Part shown: piece by piece, positions 1-6,677 of the stretch
Position numbering within the stretch: position 1 is the first letter of the stretch
Layout of the letters: each line of letters starts with the position of its first letter
NCBI GenBank assembly: GCA_003978395.1
Contig: QNZV01000154.1
Coordinates: 1 to 10,790, forward strand
DNA: 10,790 nucleotides
Direction of reading: 5' to 3'
From: Sulfurovum sp.
GTDB lineage: Bacteria; Campylobacterota; Campylobacteria; Campylobacterales; Sulfurovaceae
Notes under the pieces: model-generated
What the model saw: the letters and a program-made list of their open reading frames with translations, nothing else
Database searches by the model: none
What the model was told of the DNA's origin: nothing
Position numbers and translations under genes: made by a program

Positions 1-1
1 C

Positions 2-172
2 AAACAGAAAGAGAAGCTTGAAAAAGAGATTGCTAAGTTAAATGGAATGTTGAATAATGAGCGATTTGTAGCGAATGCTCCTGAACAGGTAATTAACGAT
101 AATAAAAAAGCGTTGAGTGATGCTACTGAGAAGATGGCTAAGGTTGAAGGGGAGTTGAAGGGGTTTGCGTAA
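2..172 (+). CDS. valS: Valyl-tRNA synthetase, C-terminal fragment (partial, 5' end outside window)
   Basis: Only the last 56 codons are present, open at the left edge and ending in TAA at 170-172. The enzyme charges tRNA-Val with valine in the cytoplasm. The visible part is the C-terminal coiled-coil arm that contacts tRNA: a charged helix, then a segment reading NNERFVANAPEQVI, then a second charged helix. This matches the family signature near the ValS end (E. coli has a similar LANEGFVARAPEAVI stretch, from memory). The fragment carries no catalytic motif because HIGH and KMSKS lie far upstream. The stop codon is followed directly by a hairpin terminator, so this gene ends its transcription unit. 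Recognition rests on the short C-terminal motif, which is quite specific. Confidence 0.88.
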   Translation, partial: KQKEKLEKEIAKLNGMLNNERFVANAPEQVINDNKKALSDATEKMAKVEGELKGFA

Positions 173-196
173 GGTGTGATTGCTATCACACCTTTT
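171..196 (+). terminator. Rho-independent terminator of valS
   Basis: A perfect 10-bp stem (AAGGTGTGAT at 171-180 with ATCACACCTT at 185-194) closes a TGCT loop and runs into TTTT (193-196). The stem starts inside the valS TAA codon. On the minus strand it sits just beyond the stop of the 198-506 gene, so it may also help end that transcript. The T-run in that direction is only two bases. Confidence 0.85.
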
Positions 197-197
197 A

Positions 198-506
198 CTA
201 TATTCGTTTTCCTTGACCTAATGCTTTTAACTCTTGATGTATTTTATTTAAATTGATACGTTCAATTTCTCTTTTTTTTAATCGACGTTCCTCTTCTTTC
301 TTTGCATAATAGAACGAGATAATTACTCCAATATATGAAAAAGTAGAAGAGATTAATGTTGCTAGGCTTATAAATTTATAATTTATTTTATAATGTACGC
401 CTATATCTAAAAGGAATAGAGCGGTTTCTTTTGTAAAGAGAGAAAAGAGAATAGAGATAGAAGCAGAGCTTATGAAAATAACTAAGAAGAAAGATTTAAG
501 GGTCAT
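198..506 (-). CDS. Small two-TM membrane protein, function unknown (102 aa)
   Basis: I do not recognise this protein. Two hydrophobic segments are visible: about residues 4-27 (starting SFFLVIFISSAS) and about 44-67 (FISLATLISSTF through IISFYYA). They are followed by a highly charged, probably helical or coiled-coil tail of about 35 residues (KKEEERRLKKREIERINL onward). This layout suggests a small inner-membrane protein with a basic/acidic cytoplasmic tail. The ATG at 504-506 is chosen because the ATG just upstream on this strand runs into a stop after two codons. Only a weak GGA serves as ribosome binding site, 6 nt away. An extended -10-like element lies about 30 bp upstream (541-549), so the gene may have its own promoter. 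It sits between recO and valS on the strand opposite valS. It could be a lineage-specific gene or, less likely, a chance ORF; the hydrophobic/charged design argues for a real protein. Confidence 0.6.
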   Translation of the reverse strand: MTLKSFFLVIFISSASISILFSLFTKETALFLLDIGVHYKINYKFISLATLISSTFSYIGVIISFYYAKKEEERRLKKREIERINLNKIHQELKALGQGKRI

Positions 507-540
507 TATATGTCCATAATTGATTTGATTTTTGAAATAT

Positions 541-549
541 ATTGTAACA
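541..549 (-). promoter_or_regulatory. Possible extended -10 promoter for the small membrane protein
   Basis: Read on the minus strand the bases are TGTTACAAT, which fits the extended -10 form TGnTAnAAT. Campylobacterota sigma-70 promoters typically rely on an extended -10 rather than a clear -35. A start about 7 bp downstream would leave a leader of roughly 28 nt before the ATG at 506. It lies just past the recO stop codon. This is motif recognition only. Confidence 0.35.
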
Positions 550-564
550 GATATAAGTTAAAAC

Positions 565-1182
565 CTACAGACCCTTAAGCAGAATAGTATAAACTTTTTC
601 TACATCATTATCATCCATATGAATTGTACTTGTGGTGTTAAATAGCTTGAATATATATCTCTTTTTTAAGCTAAAACTATAAATACAGAGTGGATGCACA
701 GGAATGAACGCTCTCATTAGTCCAATCTCCTCTTTGAGTGTTTTTTCACAGATATAACAGAAATTATTTTCATGAAGTCGTTTCTCTTGTTTTAGTATTT
801 GGATATATGCTTCTACGGCTAAACGTTTTGGATTTTGTTTGTCCCATTTTTGAGCTATCTCGAAGAGGAGATTAAAATAAAAAGGGTTTAATTCGATGGC
901 ATCACGAAGATGAGGTTCAAAGAGTTTGATGAAGTTTTGCCAAATAAGAAGATGCTTTTCCCAAAATAACCAAGGAAATGAAATCAGTGATAAAGAACGC
1001 ATATTTGGCATAAAACCATTTTTACTTTGGATAACTTCAAACTCAATTAGATTTCCTATTTGTAAAATTGCATGTCTGGTTCCAAAGAATCTCCAGTAGC
1101 TTTTTACACTTTGGTTGCTAAGAACGGTAACAATGACATCTTCATTTTTCGCCTTTCTTATATTAATTATAAAACCACGCAT
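565..1182 (-). CDS. recO: DNA repair/recombination mediator RecO (205 aa)
   Basis: RecO loads RecA on SSB-coated single-stranded DNA, with RecR, in the RecFOR recombinational repair pathway. The N-terminus MRGFIINIRKAKNEDVIVTV followed by SYRFF-like and GTRH segments is the OB-fold start typical of short Campylobacterota RecO proteins. A helical C-terminal region follows. The C-terminal part holds C142-x2-C145 and H163-x2-C166, a possible C3H zinc knuckle where some RecO proteins have four cysteines. A TTG at 1192-1194 would add four residues (MVLK), but I prefer the ATG at 1180-1182 because it matches the family N-terminus. Neither start has a strong ribosome binding site. The gene is divergent from gltB and stops 58 bp before the start of the small membrane protein gene. 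RecO is poorly conserved, so the call rests on the N-terminal pattern, length and zinc knuckle. Confidence 0.8.
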   Translation of the reverse strand: MRGFIINIRKAKNEDVIVTVLSNQSVKSYWRFFGTRHAILQIGNLIEFEVIQSKNGFMPNMRSLSLISFPWLFWEKHLLIWQNFIKLFEPHLRDAIELNPFYFNLLFEIAQKWDKQNPKRLAVEAYIQILKQEKRLHENNFCYICEKTLKEEIGLMRAFIPVHPLCIYSFSLKKRYIFKLFNTTSTIHMDDNDVEKVYTILLKGL

Positions 1183-1213
1183 TTTCAGAACCAACTCTTA
1201 AACTTCTTTTAGA

Positions 1214-1219
1214 TATTAT
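1214..1219 (+). promoter_or_regulatory. Possible -10 box (TATTAT) for gltB
   Basis: TATTAT lies 62 bp upstream of the gltB ATG, in the T/A-rich recO-gltB gap, with no clear -35 hexamer. Transcription starting about 7 bp later would begin within the 12-bp palindrome at 1223-1234. On the opposite strand the same bases give a GATAAT-like box that could serve recO. Motif match only; the start site is not known. Confidence 0.3.
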
Positions 1220-1222
1220 CGA

Positions 1223-1234
1223 CCCAAATTTGGG
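1223..1234. repeat. Perfect 12-bp palindrome in recO-gltB intergenic region (operator-like)
   Basis: CCCAAATTTGGG is an exact self-complementary dodecamer. It is four bases downstream of the candidate gltB -10 box and 46 bp upstream of the gltB ATG. This is a typical position for a repressor operator, but no regulator known to me can be assigned to it with confidence. It also falls in the recO promoter region on the other strand. Confidence 0.45.
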
Positions 1235-1237
1235 GAA

Positions 1238-1270
1238 ATGTTTTTTGAAACCCTATCAGATATTAATTAA
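1238..1270 (+). other. Ten-codon upstream ORF (MFFETLSDIN) in the gltB leader
   Basis: An ATG preceded by GGGGAA opens a ten-residue reading frame that stops with TAA at 1268-1270. This stop overlaps the AAAGG ribosome binding site of gltB (1269-1273). A ribosome ending here would sit on the gltB initiation site, so translational coupling or leader-peptide control is conceivable. The spacing of its own ribosome binding site is too short to be convincing. Chance occurrence is likely at this length. Confidence 0.2.
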
Positions 1271-1280
1271 AGGTTGGCTT

Positions 1281-4200
1281 ATGCAAGATCTCTTTACATC
1301 GTTTAAAGATAACTGTGGTTTTGGACTATTGGCATCAATTGACAATACTCCTTCACACCAAAACTTGGAGGATGCGGTAACCTCTCTTTCGCGTATGATG
1401 CACAGAGGTGCTATTGGTGCAGATGGTAAAACAGGAGATGGAGCAGGGCTTCTTTTATCATTACCAAAATCATTTTTTGATAAAGAAGCACTAAAAGATG
1501 GTATTGATTTACCAGAGCGTTATGCTGTAGCAATGGTTTTTTCAAATAATGAGAGTGATTTTGATGTTATTCGTGAAGTGTGTGAAAATAACGACTTGGA
1601 TATTCGTTATATTCGTACCGTTCCTATTGATACAAATGCGTTGGGTGTTCAGGCTTTAGAGTCTCTTCCTACTATTAAACAAGTTTTTGTCTCTGCAAAA
1701 TCGGCAGTAGCAACACAACGTTTTGAAGCATTGGTATATCTATCACGTAAAGAGATAGAGGCTAGATTATCAGAAGATAAAACATTCTATATTCCTTCAT
1801 TCTCAACATCAGTGGTTTCGTATAAGGGGCTTGTTATGCCTACGCATATCAAAGAGTTCTATAAAGATTTAGCAGATGAAAACTTTGAAATTTCATTTTG
1901 TCTTTTCCATCAACGTTTCTCTACCAATACACTTCCACAGTGGAAATTGGCTCAACCATTTAGAATGATTGCACACAATGGAGAGATTAATTCAGTAACA
2001 GCAAACCGATTTAATGTCGCTTCTAAAATAGCTTCTGTTAAATCAGAGGTATTTACAGATGAAGAGATGAAAAGACTTGTTAATGTTATTCAAGATGATA
2101 TGAGTGATTCAGCTTCTTTGGATAATTTTATGGAATTTTTACGTGTTAATGGTGTTGATTTCTTCAAAGCAGCACGCTCATTAGTTCCTGCTCCTTGGCA
2201 CAATGCACCACATATGGACTCTGATTTAAGGTCATTCTATGAGTATGCTTCTACCTGTTTTGACCCATGGGATGGTCCAGCAGCTGTTTCTATGACCGAT
2301 GGTCGTTTTATTGGTTGTGTGATTGATAGAAATGGTTTAAGACCTTCTAAATATATTAGAACCAAAGATAACCGACTATTGATTGCTTCTGAATACGGTG
2401 TTTTAGAGATACCTGAAGAGGATATTATTGAGCGTGGAAGACTTCAATCGGGAGAGATGATTGGTATTGACCTTAAATATGGAAAAGTTCTAAAAACAGA
2501 TGATATTGATAATTATATTAAAGGGATAAATCCGTACTCTAAATGGCTTGGAGAGAATATGTCCTATCTTCAAGAGTTTGTTCCTAATACATCTGTAGAA
2601 AAAACAGTTATTGTCAAAAAAGATATGGAATCTAAACAGCGTTACTTTAACTACACATTAGAACTGATGAGAGAAGTTATTCGACCAATGGTAGCCGAAG
2701 GTAAAGAGACCACAGGTGCAATGGGAGATGATACGCCACTTGCAGCGTTCTCAAATGAGCAGAGAAACTTTACAGACTTCTTTAAACAGAAGTTTGCACA
2801 AGTTACCAATCCTCCAATTGACCCAATTCGTGAAAAGACAGTGATGAGTCTTAATGTTGGTTTTGGAGAGGTTCAAAATATCTTGGCAGACAGTGCAGAA
2901 CATGCAAAACGATTAAAAACTGTTCTTCCTATTATGTCAGAAGAGAAATTTACACTTCTTTTTGAATTTGGAACAGAAGGTAATGAGAAGTATGATGCCT
3001 CTTTTAAAATAGGCTCATACAGCACAACATATAAGGATGATTTAAAAGAATCTCTTAATAGTTTGGTTGAACAAATTATAGTAGATGTTCGTGATAATGG
3101 TATACGAACGATTGTGTTGGATGACCGTGGATTAGATGCAGAAAATAAAGTACTTCCAATGTTAATGGTAGTTGGGCGTTTAAATCAAGAGCTTTTGAGA
3201 AATAATCTGCGTCATTTAACAAGTCTTGTTCCTGCTACAGGAGAGGTTTTTGACCCTCATTCAGCAGCGTGTATGCTTGGTTATGGAGCTACAGCAATTT
3301 TTGCTTATCTTCTCTACTATACGGTAGAAGAGTTAGAGGCTGAAAATAGTCCTGATATGAAGTTAACTCTCAAACGTTTCAGAAGAGCAATGGGTGCAGG
3401 ACTATTAAAAATTATGTCTAAAATGGGTATTGCTACTATCTCTTCTTATCGAAACTCAAAACTCTTTGATGTTGTTGGATTGAGTAAAGAGATTGTTGAT
3501 GAGTGTTTTGAAGGGAGTTTTGCTCTTTTAACAGGTCTTGACTACAGTGATATTGATGCTCGTTTAAATACAAATCATCAACGTGCATATACTGATGTAT
3601 TTGATGGTAAAAAGAATGCTCTTTATAAAGGTGGATTCTATAAGTATAAAAGAGGCGAAGAGTTCCATGACTTCTCTCGACCTACCATCTCTGCTATGCA
3701 AAAATCTGCAGAGACAGGAAGTAGAGAGGATTATGAAAAGGTAAAAACACTTGTCAATAAGAGAGACAAGAAATTTATTCGTGATTTCTATGAGTTAAAG
3801 AGCGATAGAACGTCTATCTCTATTGATGAGGTTGAACCTGTATCTGAAATCTTTAAACGTTTCTCTACGGCTGCGATGTCAATGGGTTCTATCTCACAAG
3901 AGGCTCATGAGACTTTGGCTGTAGCAATGAATAGAATTGGTGCAAAATCTAACTCTGGAGAGGGTGGAGAGCATCCATCTCGTTATGGAACAGAGAAGAA
4001 CTCATCAATTAAGCAGATTGCATCGGGTCGATTTGGTGTAACCCCTGAGTATTTAAGAAGTGCAACTGAATTACAAATTAAAGTAGCTCAAGGTGCAAAA
4101 CCAGGAGAGGGGGGACAGCTTCCTGGTTCTAAAGTATCTCCTTTGATTGCAGAGCTTCGATTTACAAAACCAGGTGTAACATTAATCTCTCCACCACCAC

Positions 4201-5699
4201 ACCATGATATTTACTCTATTGAAGATTTAGCTCAACTTATCTTTGATATGAAACAGATTAATCCAAAAGCTAGAGTTGCCGTTAAATTGGTATCGACAGC
4301 AGGTGTTGGAACAATCGCTGCTGGTGTTGCAAAAGCATATGCCGATAAGATTATTATCTCTGGTGCAGATGGTGGTACAGGTGCTGCTCCAATTGGTTCA
4401 ATTAGATTTGCAGGTAACCCTTGGGAGCTTGGGCTTATTGAGGCACACAATGCACTAAAAGCCAATAACCTTAGAGGTCAAGTAACCCTTGAAACAGATG
4501 GTGGACTGAAGAGTGGATTAGATGTTGTTAAGGCAGCGATTCTAGGTGCAGAAGAGTACGCATTTGGTACAGGTGCATTGGTTCTTGTTGGTTGTATTAT
4601 GCTTCGTATTTGTCATTTAAATACATGTGGCGTTGGTGTTGCAACACAAGATAAACATTTAAGAGAGCGATTTACAGGTAATGTTGAAAAAGTTATTAAC
4701 TACTTTACACTTGTTGCAGAAGAGATTCGAGAGATTCTAGCAGAGCTTGGTTACAGATCACTCGAAGAGATTATTGGTAAAAATGACCTATTAGAAGTTA
4801 TTGATGATGAGTTTGCAAAAAAATTCAACTTTGAAGAGCTTCTTTATAAATTGGATGGAGAAAATACGTGTCAAGTAGCATCGAATGAACCTTATGACCA
4901 AAATGAGTATGAGCAAGAGCTTGTCAAAGAGTTGATGCCAACGATTAAAGACCCATCTACGCCAATCGTGCTTAATAAAGAGATTTCTAACTTAAACAGA
5001 AGTTTTGCAACACGAATTTCGGGAGAGATTGCCGCACTTCATGGAAATGCAGGACTTCCTGATGGAACGATTACTCTTAATATGAAAGGTACAGCAGGTC
5101 AGTCATTGGGTGCATTTATGTCTAAAGGTATTGATATTAATATCGAAGGTGCAGGAAACGACTACATCGGTAAAGGTATGAATGGTGGTAACATTGTCAT
5201 CTCTGCTGATAAAGCTGGTAAAGATTTCTCACTAGGTGGAAATACTTGTCTGTATGGAGCAACAGGTGGTAAACTTTATGTTCATGGTCAAGTAGGAGAA
5301 CGTTTTGCAGTACGTAACTCAGGTGCGATTGCTGTTGTTGAAGGAACAGGGGACCATCCTTGTGAATACATGACGAGTGGGACAATTGTTATTTTAGGTA
5401 AAACAGGTGTTAACTTTGGTGCAGGTATGACAGGTGGACGAGCATTTGTTTACGATTGTGAAGGTGGATTCTACGAAAAAATCAACCCTGAATTGGTTGA
5501 ACCATTAAGAATAGATACCGATGAGTGGGATACAGAGATGTTTGAGTTAAAAGCCTTGATAAAAGATTATTATAAAAAGACAGGAAGTAAACAAGCGAAA
5601 TTTATTTTGGACTCTTGGAGATCTGAAGTTTCAAAATTTTGGATGGTTGCTCCAAGAGGTGTTAAACCAACAATTTTAACAGATAAAAAAGGGGAATAA
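1281..5699 (+). CDS. gltB: Glutamate synthase large (alpha) subunit, GltB (1472 aa)
   Basis: With GltD it makes two glutamates from glutamine and 2-oxoglutarate, the GOGAT arm of ammonium assimilation in the cytoplasm. Domains run in order: an Ntn glutaminase starting at Cys12 (DNCGFG) after an 11-residue propeptide; a central domain; an FMN-binding synthase barrel from about residue 860 (SMGSISQEAHETLAVAMNRIG, then GEGGQLPGSKV and ISPPPHHDIYSIEDLA); and a C-terminal GXGXG beta-helix from about 1225. The [3Fe-4S] ligands are C1105, C1111 and C1116 in CIMLRICHLNTCGVG. The segment HPSRYGTEKNSSIKQ lacks the roughly 27-residue loop of ferredoxin-dependent enzymes, so this is the NAD(P)H/GltD type. 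Start: ATG 1281 has AAAGG seven bases upstream. A TTG at 1230 would add 17 residues but has no ribosome binding site. No gltD follows; the next gene is accD. Length is normal and no break is seen. Confidence 0.97.
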   Translation: MQDLFTSFKDNCGFGLLASIDNTPSHQNLEDAVTSLSRMMHRGAIGADGKTGDGAGLLLSLPKSFFDKEALKDGIDLPERYAVAMVFSNNESDFDVIREVCENNDLDIRYIRTVPIDTNALGVQALESLPTIKQVFVSAKSAVATQRFEALVYLSRKEIEARLSEDKTFYIPSFSTSVVSYKGLVMPTHIKEFYKDLADENFEISFCLFHQRFSTNTLPQWKLAQPFRMIAHNGEINSVTANRFNVASKIASVKSEVFTDEEMKRLVNVIQDDMSDSASLDNFMEFLRVNGVDFFKAARSLVPAPWHNAPHMDSDLRSFYEYASTCFDPWDGPAAVSMTDGRFIGCVIDRNGLRPSKYIRTKDNRLLIASEYGVLEIPEEDIIERGRLQSGEMIGIDLKYGKVLKTDDIDNYIKGINPYSKWLGENMSYLQEFVPNTSVEKTVIVKKDMESKQRYFNYTLELMREVIRPMVAEGKETTGAMGDDTPLAAFSNEQRNFTDFFKQKFAQVTNPPIDPIREKTVMSLNVGFGEVQNILADSAEHAKRLKTVLPIMSEEKFTLLFEFGTEGNEKYDASFKIGSYSTTYKDDLKESLNSLVEQIIVDVRDNGIRTIVLDDRGLDAENKVLPMLMVVGRLNQELLRNNLRHLTSLVPATGEVFDPHSAACMLGYGATAIFAYLLYYTVEELEAENSPDMKLTLKRFRRAMGAGLLKIMSKMGIATISSYRNSKLFDVVGLSKEIVDECFEGSFALLTGLDYSDIDARLNTNHQRAYTDVFDGKKNALYKGGFYKYKRGEEFHDFSRPTISAMQKSAETGSREDYEKVKTLVNKRDKKFIRDFYELKSDRTSISIDEVEPVSEIFKRFSTAAMSMGSISQEAHETLAVAMNRIGAKSNSGEGGEHPSRYGTEKNSSIKQIASGRFGVTPEYLRSATELQIKVAQGAKPGEGGQLPGSKVSPLIAELRFTKPGVTLISPPPHHDIYSIEDLAQLIFDMKQINPKARVAVKLVSTAGVGTIAAGVAKAYADKIIISGADGGTGAAPIGSIRFAGNPWELGLIEAHNALKANNLRGQVTLETDGGLKSGLDVVKAAILGAEEYAFGTGALVLVGCIMLRICHLNTCGVGVATQDKHLRERFTGNVEKVINYFTLVAEEIREILAELGYRSLEEIIGKNDLLEVIDDEFAKKFNFEELLYKLDGENTCQVASNEPYDQNEYEQELVKELMPTIKDPSTPIVLNKEISNLNRSFATRISGEIAALHGNAGLPDGTITLNMKGTAGQSLGAFMSKGIDINIEGAGNDYIGKGMNGGNIVISADKAGKDFSLGGNTCLYGATGGKLYVHGQVGERFAVRNSGAIAVVEGTGDHPCEYMTSGTIVILGKTGVNFGAGMTGGRAFVYDCEGGFYEKINPELVEPLRIDTDEWDTEMFELKALIKDYYKKTGSKQAKFILDSWRSEVSKFWMVAPRGVKPTILTDKKGE

Positions 5700-5720
5700 G
5701 CTCTCTTTATTTTTGATTTA

Positions 5721-5750
5721 ATCTTTAAAAGATGTTATTAATTCTAATAA
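5721..5750. repeat. Two short AT-rich inverted repeats after gltB
   Basis: ATCTT-TAA-AAGAT (5721-5733) and TTATTA-ATTC-TAATAA (5735-5750) lie back to back in the 115-bp gltB-accD gap. Both stems are short and AT-rich with no following T-run, so they are poor terminators. They may simply reflect base composition. Confidence 0.3.
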
Positions 5751-5767
5751 ACTTAGTCACTCTTGAT

Positions 5768-5805
5768 TCCGATTATGGTATTATTCGCATAATAAAATAA
5801 TCGGA
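5768..5805. repeat. 38-bp near-perfect palindrome over accD promoter and ribosome binding site
   Basis: The arms 5768-5784 and 5789-5805 pair at 15 of 17 positions around a TCGC loop. The only mismatches are G5777 and G5778 opposite A5796 and A5795. The left arm contains the candidate extended -10 (TGGTATTAT). The right arm contains most of the accD GGAG ribosome binding site (5803-5806). No T-run follows, so it is not a terminator. It may be a DNA operator or an RNA hairpin that hides the ribosome binding site in read-through transcripts from gltB. Confidence 0.6.
5776..5784 (+). promoter_or_regulatory. Candidate extended -10 promoter of the accD operon
   Basis: TGGTATTAT matches the extended -10 pattern TGnTATAAT with one change. 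It would start transcription near 5791, giving a leader of about 24 nt before the accD ATG at 5815. A TTGATT at 5763-5768 is too close to serve as its -35, but could pair loosely with a CATAAT at 5788-5793. The element lies inside the left arm of the palindrome. Confidence 0.4.
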
Positions 5806-5814
5806 GCGTATGAA

Positions 5815-6675
5815 ATGAACTTTGCCAATCTTTTTTCTAGCATGTTAAGCAGTGAGACTACAAAGGATGAACGAAGCAGTTGGATTAAGTGTCCTAAATG
5901 TTTGGCACTTATGTATTATAAAGAGGTGGAAGCCAAGCATAATGTTTGTCCAAAATGTAATCATCATTTTAGAATTAATGCCAAAAAACGTGAAGAGGTT
6001 ATTTGTGACGAAGGCTCTTTTGTCGAGTATGATGCATCTTTAGCTCCTGTTGATCCCTTAAAATTTATTGATAAAAAATCGTATAAAAAACGTTTGGATG
6101 AGGCGAAAGCCAAGACAGGTAAAACCTCTTCAGTTGTCTCTGGGTCTTGTACTATTCATGGTATGGAGACAGAGTTGGTTATCTTTGATTTTTCCTTTAT
6201 GGGTGGAAGTTTAGGTTCTGTTGAAGGTGAAAAAATCGTTCGCTCTATTAACCGTGCCATCGAGAAAAAATGTGGATTTATTATTGTCTCTGCAAGTGGA
6301 GGTGCTAGAATGCAAGAGAGTACTTTCTCATTGCTTCAAATGAGTAAGACCTCAGCTGCTCTGAACCGTTTGCATCTTAAAGGTTTACCATTTATCTCTC
6401 TATTAACAGACCCTACAATGGGTGGTGTTTCTGCTTCATTTGCAATGTTGGGCGATATTATTATTGCTGAACCTGGTGCATTAATTGGGTTTGCAGGGCA
6501 GAGAGTGATTAAACAGACTGTAGGTGTCGATTTACCCGAAGGTTTCCAACGTTCAGAGTTTTTATTGGAACATGGTCTTATTGATATGATTGTGGATAGA
6601 AATGATATGAAAGATACAATTCATGGTCTATTAAAACTCTTTTTAGATGACAATCCCAATATTCAAAATTCTTAA
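5815..6675 (+). CDS. accD: Acetyl-CoA carboxylase, carboxyltransferase beta subunit (286 aa)
   Basis: AccD and AccA form the carboxyltransferase that moves CO2 from carboxybiotin on AccB to acetyl-CoA, giving malonyl-CoA, the first step of fatty acid synthesis. The N-terminal zinc ribbon is intact: C26-x2-C29 and C45-x2-C48 (CPKC...CPKC). The crotonase-like carboxyltransferase domain follows, with GGSLGSVEGEKIVR, then SASGGARMQES at about residue 160, then DPTMGGVSASFAMLGDIIIA and GALIGFAGQRVIKQT. Length is typical for the family. The ATG at 5815 has GGAG at 5803-5806, eight bases away. An ATG five bases earlier hits a stop after two codons. It is the first gene of a six-gene plus-strand run, and the next gene starts two bases after its stop. 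accA is not in the window. Confidence 0.97.
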   Translation: MNFANLFSSMLSSETTKDERSSWIKCPKCLALMYYKEVEAKHNVCPKCNHHFRINAKKREEVICDEGSFVEYDASLAPVDPLKFIDKKSYKKRLDEAKAKTGKTSSVVSGSCTIHGMETELVIFDFSFMGGSLGSVEGEKIVRSINRAIEKKCGFIIVSASGGARMQESTFSLLQMSKTSAALNRLHLKGLPFISLLTDPTMGGVSASFAMLGDIIIAEPGALIGFAGQRVIKQTVGVDLPEGFQRSEFLLEHGLIDMIVDRNDMKDTIHGLLKLFLDDNPNIQNS

Positions 6676-6677
6676 AA

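Noticed and set aside
1230..1280. TTG-initiated 17-residue N-terminal extension of gltB
   Set aside because: There is no ribosome binding site before the TTG, the start lies within the palindrome, and ATG 1281 has a well-spaced AAAGG and gives a sensible short propeptide before Cys12.
4232..4465. Open frame on the minus strand, and another plus frame at 4276-4458, inside gltB
   Set aside because: Both lie in the conserved FMN-domain coding sequence of gltB, have low-complexity products, and have no ribosome binding site or family resemblance.
5700..5814. Rho-independent terminator after gltB
   Set aside because: The inverted repeats at 5721-5750 are short and AT-only or nearly so, and none of the hairpins, including 5768-5805, is followed by a T-run.
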